A DNA stretch of 29,084 nucleotides from Lachnospiraceae bacterium. Its GTDB lineage: Bacteria > Bacillota > Clostridia > Lachnospirales > Lachnospiraceae. The position numbers were made by a program, and so were the translations under genes. The first letter of the stretch is position 1; each line of letters starts with the position of its first letter. The stretch is from NCBI GenBank assembly GCA_009774585.1, contig VSOA01000011.1, positions 1 through 29,084 of the forward strand, in the 5' to 3' direction. The notes under the pieces were generated by a model. That model was not told the DNA's origin and did not search any database. It was given only the letters and a program-made list of their open reading frames with translations. Of the stretch, positions 23,237 through 29,084 are shown in pieces.

Positions 23237-23371
23237 TTACTGTTCCTTGTTACCGTTCTTATTAACTTTATCGCTCTGTCGGTTGTTTTTGTTTTGCTCT
23301 TTCTTGTCTTGTATAATTTGCTTCATCTTATAAATCATTTCTATGACCATCTGATTTGCAACCTGTCCCAC
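23237..23371 (-). CDS. Small hypothetical protein, 44 residues
   Basis: Between the yaaR-like gene and holB there is a 45-codon frame from GTG at 23371 to TAA at 23237. A perfect GGGAGG ribosome-binding site (23382-23377) lies five bases before the GTG. The product starts MGQVANQMVIEMIYKMKQII and continues with a strongly basic, Lys/Asn/Gln-rich tail. The first 22 residues could form an amphipathic helix. I do not recognise it. It fills an otherwise unexplained gap of 221 bases and lies 65 bases after yaaR and 39 before holB, so it is probably part of the operon. The strong ribosome-binding site and correct strand support it. Confidence 0.65.
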   Translation of the reverse strand: MGQVANQMVIEMIYKMKQIIQDKKEQNKNNRQSDKVNKNGNKEQ

Positions 23372-23418
23372 TATTGCCTCCCTTGTGCGTTATGCTATTT
23401 CATCACGCTGCCCACACT

Positions 23419-23859
23419 CTAAGTAAAAATATCCAGCAATAATCCTCGTATCTCCCCAATCTTGCTAAGAATTGCCAGATTATCCTTCTCGTCCTTCACC
23501 AACTCCTGCGCAAGCTGATCCAGATTCTCATCAATCAGGCGGATAATTCCGTATACTCTGTGCCTTCCCTTCCGGTCAAGAAAATTTTCTCTGGAAAAAG
23601 CATGGGAACGGTTTACCACCTCATTCAAAAAATCTTTAATCAAAGCACGGTATCTTTTCATGTCTTTGATATCGCGATGCTTGGCAAGCTTATCACCTTG
23701 TCTGGCAATCTCCTCCATCATACCCGTCAGGGCATTCTGTAAATCCTGTTCCTCAATTCTGCTGACAAGAGTGAACTTAAATGTTCCGTCCGTCTCCTGC
23801 GCCTGCTGTGTCTGCTCCACCGGCATCGCCTGCTGCACCTGATTCACTTTGATGTCCAT
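23419..23859 (-). CDS. YaaR family protein (DUF327)
   Basis: A 146-residue, mostly helical protein. The core KDMKRYRALIKDFLNEVVNRSHAFSRENF followed by RHRVYGIIRLIDENLDQLAQELVKDEKDNLAILSKIGEIRGLLLDIF is the DUF327 signature. The first 25 residues form a Gln-rich linker. The function of YaaR is not settled; it is conserved next to holB in Firmicutes, as here. GGAGGTGA lies upstream of the ATG. In B. subtilis yaaQ precedes it; here a guanylate-kinase-like gene does. Confidence 0.9.
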   Translation of the reverse strand: MDIKVNQVQQAMPVEQTQQAQETDGTFKFTLVSRIEEQDLQNALTGMMEEIARQGDKLAKHRDIKDMKRYRALIKDFLNEVVNRSHAFSRENFLDRKGRHRVYGIIRLIDENLDQLAQELVKDEKDNLAILSKIGEIRGLLLDIFT

Positions 23860-23902
23860 CTCTCGTCACCTCCCCGCCATCATATTCCTTATATATATCG
23901 TC

Positions 23903-24493
23903 TCAATCAATCTTTTCTTGCAGGTAGCATATAATTTCTTCCAAACAGTTCTCTAAGTTATCATTGTAAAATGTTTCACTGATTCCCGCCTTCTTAAGCT
24001 TATCTTCCGAAAAATCCTCCGCGTCAGCCAAGAATCGTCTGCACATTTCTTCGTACTTCGGTTGATCCTGTGCCTTCTCGCGGTCTAACGCTCTCTGCAG
24101 CCTCACACCGTCGTCTAACTCAATCATCACCGGCAGCACATTCTCCGAACCATAGAAGCTGCACATCTGCGCGTAGGCTTCCAGCGTACCGATCATCATA
24201 TATGAGACACTCGACAAATCAATTTTTTCATCGGCAACCGTGAAATATCTCCACATTCCCAGACATGTATGATAAACTCTTGACTCGATTATACTGCCTG
24301 TACGGAGCAATTCCTGAAATCCTGATTCGTCCGTAAAATGATATTCCACTCCCTCTTTCTCGCCAGCCCTGATCGGTCTGGTCGTGTAAGGAACAATTGG
24401 CTGTAATATTACTTTATCCTGCGCCAGTAGTTTTTTATAAATTGTATCTTTTCCCGATGAACTTTTGCCCATCAGGCACACGATTTTTCCCAT
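23903..24493 (-). CDS. Guanylate-kinase-like P-loop protein
   Basis: A 196-residue P-loop kinase. The Walker A motif is MGKSSSGKDT (Gly9-Lys15), and PYTTRPIRAGEKEGVEYHFTDESGFQEL is a clear guanylate-kinase signature. The next part diverges: where Gmk has the GMP-contacting YGT, this protein reads RVYHTCLGMWRYFTV. The middle LEAYAQM and the C-terminal helical segment are also unlike Gmk. It occupies the place of tmk (thymidylate kinase) in the B. subtilis order yaaO-tmk-yaaQ-yaaR-holB. It may phosphorylate another nucleotide or act as a regulator; a normal gmk should be found elsewhere. The ATG has AAAGG twelve bases upstream, a weak site. Confidence 0.82.
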   Translation of the reverse strand: MGKIVCLMGKSSSGKDTIYKKLLAQDKVILQPIVPYTTRPIRAGEKEGVEYHFTDESGFQELLRTGSIIESRVYHTCLGMWRYFTVADEKIDLSSVSYMMIGTLEAYAQMCSFYGSENVLPVMIELDDGVRLQRALDREKAQDQPKYEEMCRRFLADAEDFSEDKLKKAGISETFYNDNLENCLEEIICYLQEKID

Positions 24494-24556
24494 ATTGATA
24501 AATACCTTTTACCGATAACCATTCTATATTAATAATGCCATACTTGAAAGAGAATT

Positions 24557-26086
24557 TCAACACACCACTGCCATCTTGCCTTCCGATGTCACCCCTTGCA
24601 CCTGTAAACCGCACCGCGCGCTTTCCCGAATCTGTCCAAGCAGATTCTCACTCATAACTTCCCCCGGTACAAGAATCGGAATCCCCGGCGGGTACAGATT
24701 AATAAAGTCTGCTGCAATTCTACCGACGGCCTCCTCTAAGCGCACGCTTTCCTCTTGTTTATCAAAAGCCTGTGCCGGCGTCATAACAGCTTTCGGCTGC
24801 TCCTCTCTATGCTGCGTCGCATACATGCTTCTGCCATCTGTCTTTACTTCGCATCCTATAACTGCTTGCCGTAACCCCCCTTTTTCTATCCTACCATCAA
24901 TCAGTAGCAGCGCATCAGCCAATCTCTGCCAGCCTTCTTGCGTGTCCATAATTGTCATAATGGCAACAACATAATTGCCGGCCGCCATCTCCATCTGTAA
25001 ATGATATTCCTCTCGAAGAATATCATATAACTGTTGTCCGTTCAAGGATGTGTTCTGCGTAAATATTACCAGTTTACCTATATCCCATGCCGTATATCTT
25101 TGTCTGCCATGTTGTTTTACATCTTCTGCTGTTTTTCCGCACTCATATGACGCATATGAGCCATTTGTCATTTTTCCAATTTTCAAATACTTACAATCTT
25201 GTATTTTTTTACAAAATAAATCATATTGGCGTCGCATCAGCGCAAATTTTTCCGTGCCGTATTCTTCCACATACCGGATGCAGGAATCCATACTTGCCAT
25301 CATAACGTAAGATGGGCTGCTCGTCTGCAGCATCGCCAGATATCTGTGTAGTCTTCTCCGGTTCACACGCTCTCCCTGCACATGCAAAAGCGCGGATTGC
25401 GTCATCGACGGCAAGGTCTTATGCAGACTGTGAATCACCAAATCCGCCCCATATGCAACCGCCCCTCGCGGCATATCTTTGCTAAGACCAAGATGTGCTC
25501 CATGCGCCTCATCCACAATCAATATTTTGCCTTTTTCATGTACCGCATCTGCAACTGCTTTTATATCCGATATAATGCCTTCATAAGTAGGCGAAGTGAT
25601 CACCACCGCTTCGCAATGCGGATATCTCTCCAGCATCAGGGCTATATCCTGTGCCATAACACCGCCGTAAATACCATATTCCCGAAGTAACGGGGGATAG
25701 TAATAATGTAACTGCAGCTCCTGCATAATGGCGGCATGGTAAACAGATTTGTGACAGTTACGCGCAATTAACAGTTCCCCGCCTTTACCGGCTGCCGTCA
25801 TGATAGATGCCAGCACTCCGCAAGTACTCCCATCCACAAGGTAAAAAGTCTCCTCCGCCCCGTAAAGTCTGTTTGCCCGCTGCTGCGCTTCCAGTAAAAT
25901 CCCTTGCGCATGGTGCAGATTATCGAATCCGTCTATCTCCGTGATATCGATTCCGTAATATTCTGCCATCTCGCCTGCCTGCCTGCTGCGTTTATGCCCC
26001 GGCATATGATAAGGATAGTAATCACTGTCGTTATACTCAGACAATGCGGCATACAATCCTTTATTTTCTGTGTGTTGTCCATCCAT
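24557..26086 (-). CDS. Orn/Lys/Arg decarboxylase-family PLP enzyme (YaaO-like)
   Basis: A 509-residue fold-type I PLP enzyme. It shows YPYHMPGHKRS near the N-terminus, STCGVLASI, the cofactor-binding Asp192 in VDEAHGAHLG, and Lys223 in HSLHKTLPSMTQSALLH that should bind PLP. The C-terminal domain has NLYPPGIPILVPGE, typical of the short Firmicutes form (about 480-500 residues, without the N-terminal wing domain). Members decarboxylate arginine, lysine or ornithine to polyamine precursors; the substrate cannot be decided here. It equals yaaO at the head of the yaaO-holB order. It starts 20 bases after the HD-domain gene. Confidence 0.92.
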   Translation of the reverse strand: MDGQHTENKGLYAALSEYNDSDYYPYHMPGHKRSRQAGEMAEYYGIDITEIDGFDNLHHAQGILLEAQQRANRLYGAEETFYLVDGSTCGVLASIMTAAGKGGELLIARNCHKSVYHAAIMQELQLHYYYPPLLREYGIYGGVMAQDIALMLERYPHCEAVVITSPTYEGIISDIKAVADAVHEKGKILIVDEAHGAHLGLSKDMPRGAVAYGADLVIHSLHKTLPSMTQSALLHVQGERVNRRRLHRYLAMLQTSSPSYVMMASMDSCIRYVEEYGTEKFALMRRQYDLFCKKIQDCKYLKIGKMTNGSYASYECGKTAEDVKQHGRQRYTAWDIGKLVIFTQNTSLNGQQLYDILREEYHLQMEMAAGNYVVAIMTIMDTQEGWQRLADALLLIDGRIEKGGLRQAVIGCEVKTDGRSMYATQHREEQPKAVMTPAQAFDKQEESVRLEEAVGRIAADFINLYPPGIPILVPGEVMSENLLGQIRESARCGLQVQGVTSEGKMAVVC

Positions 26087-26106
26087 TCTTTCTTTGTCTC
26101 CGGCGT

Positions 26107-26658
26107 CTATGAAGCTTTCGCGCCATGTCCTTTATGCAGTCCTACCGTCTCCAACAGGGAACAGTATTTATCCGCCGCGGTAACTACCCATGCTTCCCTG
26201 CAAGTAGGCGGGACTACAGATAAAGGCCACATATGTTTCTTAATAATCTCCCGCTGTGTATCATTTAATCTGTATTCTTTCTCTGCATTCTCGAGCGCAA
26301 TACTTGGATGCCAGAAGCCGTGCAGCCGTCTGCGCTGTGGCAGATATCCCTTATCATGCCAATCATAAAGAAAATAATCATGCAGCAGCGCGCCTCTGAT
26401 TAAATCATGTTTATTACATCTAAGCCGTAACTTTTTATTTAATAGCAAACTGTATCTGGCAACATCCATGCAATGACTATACACCGTCATAGACCCATGT
26501 TGTATATGTTTCCGCGTGCCTCTGAAATTCTCCGATGCCAGAATATCCGCCGCATGATTTTTAAGCATCGCTTGTATGCGCTTATGTCTCTCGTATAATC
26601 TTTTCATTCGCTCTGCATGTTTTTGTCTGCGCTTTGTTATAACGTTCATCTGTTCCAC
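26107..26658 (-). CDS. HD-domain phosphohydrolase-like protein
   Basis: A 183-residue protein with a very basic N-terminal 35 residues. The HD motif is complete: His62 in YSHCMDVARYSLLL, His93-Asp94 in GALLHDYFLYDWH, His142 in KKHMWPL and Asp163 in TAADKY. Such domains bind divalent metals and hydrolyse phosphoesters, often of nucleotides. The GTG at 26658 has AAAGGA five bases upstream; an in-frame ATG at 26649 is the alternative. It lies 13 bases after the glycosyltransferase-like gene and 20 before the decarboxylase gene, so it probably shares their transcript. The substrate is unknown. Confidence 0.85.
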   Translation of the reverse strand: MEQMNVITKRRQKHAERMKRLYERHKRIQAMLKNHAADILASENFRGTRKHIQHGSMTVYSHCMDVARYSLLLNKKLRLRCNKHDLIRGALLHDYFLYDWHDKGYLPQRRRLHGFWHPSIALENAEKEYRLNDTQREIIKKHMWPLSVVPPTCREAWVVTAADKYCSLLETVGLHKGHGAKAS

Positions 26659-26671
26659 CGCAATCCTTTCC

Positions 26672-27850
26672 TCAAACCTGTTCCATCAATTCATGTAATT
26701 GTCTCGCTCTGTGTGCCCACGTATGCCCCGCCTGTGCCAGCTGATATCCTTCATCCGCGATGCTCTGCATTCTGTCAGAATCAGCGAGCAGTGCATGTGC
26801 AATTTCCGCTACCTGCCCTTTATTCTTTAAGGAATATAAACAACAGTCTACGCCGTCGTGCAGTATCGTATCCAGATAAATACTGGAATCAGTCAAACAT
26901 ACCGAACCGTTCAACATCGTATTAAATATTCTGTCATGTGCCCCGTCTTTAAACCACGGCATAATGTTAAGAGAAATCTTGGTTTGGCACAGCTTCTTTA
27001 AGCATCCTACAGAATCCAGATTGTTCATCCGAATCAGATTTTCCTCATGCCTGCATGGAAGAATCTGCCAGCCATCACCAAAAACATGTACCTTAATTCC
27101 GGCATCCACAAGTTCCCGTACAATTTGTCCCCTCACCGTGTAGCGCACATAGAGGTCAATAAATGTAACGGCCGCCATTGCCTTCTTAAGTTCCTCCTCC
27201 GGTACTTCGCCCAGTTCTTCCAGAAGATGCGCTTCTACCACCTCTTCTACCGTCTTGTCAGGATGCGCCAGCAAATCATCAATCATGGCATAATAAAACG
27301 CCGTATACTCGTCATCGATTCTTGTGATAAATTTCTCAAACGCCTCCGGCTGACAGTAATTGCCGACCATTACCACATCATACTTGCGGCACTCAATCGG
27401 TACATTCGATTTGTTCGGATATAACTGCGTCCCTGCAAGCGGCAGAAAAGGCCCCCTCTCTATTTCGGGAAAAAAGCGCTGTATATATTTGTCATGGTTC
27501 CTATCTATGCTGACATGGTGGTAATTGTGCGGAACTTTATCCAAAAAATGATGATAATACATCGGGTGGTCCACCACAATATTATAACTCGGTATGTCCA
27601 AAGCATCCCACATCGATCTGTCATTCTCATCCAGAAAATATTCCTCACCGCTCATGCCATGGAAATTAAAATTAATCAGCGCCGTATTCCCTTTTTCAAA
27701 AAAGCGGAAAAACTTCTCCGTACTGTTCCATGCCCGGCTTAGGTCATAGATAAAAACTTCGTGCCCTAATTCCTGCATTGCCTCTGCAATCTGACGTGAG
27801 AAATATCCCTGTGTCTCTATATCTCCTTCAAAAAACATGACCTTTTTCAT
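26672..27850 (-). CDS. CgeB-like glycosyltransferase-family protein
   Basis: A 392-residue, two-domain (GT-B-like) protein without signal peptide. It opens with MKKVMFFEGDIETQGYFSRQIAEAMQELGHEVFIYDL, a Rossmann-type start. The C-terminal part, KISLNIMPWFKDGAHDRIFNTMLNGSVCLTDSSIYL, ending in LQ-poor helices with GHTWAHRARQLHELM, matches the glycosyltransferase group found in CgeB-type proteins. CgeB in B. subtilis is linked to the spore crust. Here the target glycan or protein is unknown. The ribosome-binding site is weak (GGACGGACG). Context with SpmA and an HD protein does not fix its role. Confidence 0.78.
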   Translation of the reverse strand: MKKVMFFEGDIETQGYFSRQIAEAMQELGHEVFIYDLSRAWNSTEKFFRFFEKGNTALINFNFHGMSGEEYFLDENDRSMWDALDIPSYNIVVDHPMYYHHFLDKVPHNYHHVSIDRNHDKYIQRFFPEIERGPFLPLAGTQLYPNKSNVPIECRKYDVVMVGNYCQPEAFEKFITRIDDEYTAFYYAMIDDLLAHPDKTVEEVVEAHLLEELGEVPEEELKKAMAAVTFIDLYVRYTVRGQIVRELVDAGIKVHVFGDGWQILPCRHEENLIRMNNLDSVGCLKKLCQTKISLNIMPWFKDGAHDRIFNTMLNGSVCLTDSSIYLDTILHDGVDCCLYSLKNKGQVAEIAHALLADSDRMQSIADEGYQLAQAGHTWAHRARQLHELMEQV

Positions 27851-27927
27851 CGGTGTCGTCCGTCCCTTCTGGTAAGCAGCCTATCTTTGTATAAATGTAT
27901 CTGTATATTTCATTGTACGCCGACCGC

Positions 27928-29034
27928 TTATGCCTTAGCAGCACATTCTGTCTTCGGCTGTCCGTCACGATAAACAAGCATTGTAATAAAGAAACTTCCC
28001 ATAAAAGATACCGCTGCCACTATCAAAGCTTTTAACAAATTGTCCGCCTCATTTGCACTGTAAAATATCAGAATAGAAGGAATGCTCGGAAACGTAAAGA
28101 TATAGCAGTGCACCGTTAGAATGCCCTGCACCATACCGGCAATCATACATCCCAGCACATTGCCAAGAAGTGGCGTCTTCTCTTTAAAACACACTCCGAA
28201 AATAGAAGGCTCGGAGATCCCCGGGAGCAGCGCCGCTGCCATCGCGCCGACTGCCATCGCCTTTTTGTCAGACGCCTTCGACTTCACAAATACACCTAAA
28301 TCACATCCTGCCAGAGAGGTATTTGAGATTAGAAACGCCACCATAATACCATAGTCCACACCGGTCAAACCAATCTGTGTAATTGCCAGCGTTATAAATA
28401 TCCAATGCATACCTGTGGATACTAAGAATGATGTTATCGCTGCCAATAGGCCCCACGCCACTATCGGCACTTCCGCCTGCATTGCATTTAAGCTGTTTGC
28501 CAGCATATTACTGATCAGACTGACTATAGGCTCGATAATCAGAATACCCAGCAGCGATGTAGGAAAAATTACACATGCCGCAAGCAAATAAGGCCGTAAA
28601 CTCTCCTTAATCATTTTATTAAAAAATTTTTCAATATGCGACATGCAATAAATAAGTAAAATAATCGGTATCACACTGTAAGCGTAAGTTGCCGGTACCA
28701 CCGGAATACCTGCAAACGTAACTTTCTCTCCGCTTTCCATTAATGCGGCAAAATCCGGAAGCAGCATTACACATACACTGACAATCGCAAGCAGCGGATC
28801 CGTTCCAAAATGCTCTGCCGCAGAATATGCCACCATAACCGGCAAAAAATAGAATGGCGACGTAGCAATCGCTGATAAAATAACCTCCGTACTTCCCGAT
28901 AACATGTGAAATGTCGTCAGAAGCAACACAATCATCTTGAAAATACCGCCCGCCAGTACAATTGGTATGACTGGCGCCATACACTCGCTGATATGATCAA
29001 ATACTACTGACAAACCTTTTCTTACTTTATACAC
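27928..29034 (-). CDS. Stand-alone PTS EIIC permease, beta-glucoside/sucrose type
   Basis: A 368-residue membrane protein with about ten hydrophobic segments. It shows the EIIC features of the glucose/beta-glucoside class: ISECMAPVIPIVLAGGIFKM near the N-terminus, SLAGCDLGVF, and LLPGISEPSIFGV with the sugar-contacting Glu in GISEPSIFG. The usual N-terminal EIIB domain (with its Cys) and C-terminal EIIA domain are absent, and neither is encoded next to it in the window, so it must borrow EIIB/EIIA or act differently. The GTG at 29034 has GGGG seven bases upstream. A -10 element inside a palindrome lies at 29061-29077; genes further upstream are outside the window. Confidence 0.85.
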   Translation of the reverse strand: MYKVRKGLSVVFDHISECMAPVIPIVLAGGIFKMIVLLLTTFHMLSGSTEVILSAIATSPFYFLPVMVAYSAAEHFGTDPLLAIVSVCVMLLPDFAALMESGEKVTFAGIPVVPATYAYSVIPIILLIYCMSHIEKFFNKMIKESLRPYLLAACVIFPTSLLGILIIEPIVSLISNMLANSLNAMQAEVPIVAWGLLAAITSFLVSTGMHWIFITLAITQIGLTGVDYGIMVAFLISNTSLAGCDLGVFVKSKASDKKAMAVGAMAAALLPGISEPSIFGVCFKEKTPLLGNVLGCMIAGMVQGILTVHCYIFTFPSIPSILIFYSANEADNLLKALIVAAVSFMGSFFITMLVYRDGQPKTECAAKA

Positions 29035-29060
29035 AATCTTACCCCTTTATCTGCATTTAC

Positions 29061-29077
29061 TATGGTATTATACCATA
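29061..29077 (-). promoter_or_regulatory. -10 element embedded in a palindrome before the EIIC gene
   Basis: TATGGTATTATACCATA is a 17-base palindrome with eight-base arms. On the minus strand it contains TATAAT (29072-29067), about 33 bases before the GTG start. The -35 would lie beyond the window end. A repressor or activator binding the palindrome would cover the -10. Confidence 0.55.
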
Positions 29078-29084
29078 TATATAT

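Noticed and set aside
29070..29084. AT dinucleotide run at the window end as a repeat or attachment site
   Set aside because: Too short and truncated by the window; ordinary upstream promoter composition.
1..29084. CRISPR array, rRNA or tRNA genes, insertion sequences
   Set aside because: No regularly spaced repeats, no cloverleaf or rRNA sequence, no transposase and no terminal inverted repeats were seen.

Overview
The window looks like a chromosomal segment of a low-to-moderate GC, Gram-positive, probably spore-forming anaerobe of the Lachnospiraceae type (Clostridia). The reasons are the FabK/FabT style of type II fatty acid synthesis cluster, a SpmA sporulation protein, a B. subtilis-like yaaO–yaaR–holB–yaaT–yabB–rsmI order, lipoproteins with clear lipoboxes, and consensus SigA promoters. 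The genus is inference. Almost every gene lies on the minus strand; the exceptions are one LacI-family regulator and one candidate small RNA.

Positions 1-2138 are AT-rich and look accessory: a helical protein of unknown function cut by the window edge, a candidate small RNA with a perfect promoter, and a tyrosine-recombinase-like protein that has lost its catalytic residues. Positions 2139-2801 hold spmA without spmB.

Positions 2943-10807 form a starch/maltodextrin locus. The minus-strand operon is amylase (GH13), binding lipoprotein, MalF-type and MalG-type permeases, with 4-base ATGA overlaps at two joints. A short LacI-family regulator is divergent and appears to be leaderless. A second lipoprotein, with an InlB-type repeat and possible starch-binding modules, has its own promoter with two LacI-type operators and an internal terminator in its leader. 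No ABC ATPase is present, so a shared MalK/MsmX-type ATPase elsewhere is expected.

Positions 10808-17896 hold the fatty acid synthesis cluster in transcription order acpP, fabK, then a terminator, fabD, fabG, fabF, fabZ, a second FabK-like flavin oxidoreductase, and fabH. A FabT-type operator overlaps or follows the promoter region in front of acpP and again in front of fabD, which splits the cluster into two co-regulated units. Acetyl-CoA carboxylase genes and fabT itself are absent.

Positions 17898-26086 resemble the B. subtilis yaaO-to-yabC region: amino acid decarboxylase, guanylate-kinase-like protein (where tmk usually sits), YaaR, a previously easy-to-miss 44-residue gene, HolB, RicT, a tRNA/N6-adenine methyltransferase, a DUF4015 lipoprotein and RsmI. 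Positions 26107-29034 add an HD-domain protein, a CgeB-like glycosyltransferase and a stand-alone PTS EIIC permease. I see no rRNA, tRNA, CRISPR array, insertion sequence or replication origin. No gene-free stretch exceeds 300 bases; the longest (746-953 and 10539-10807) are described as features.
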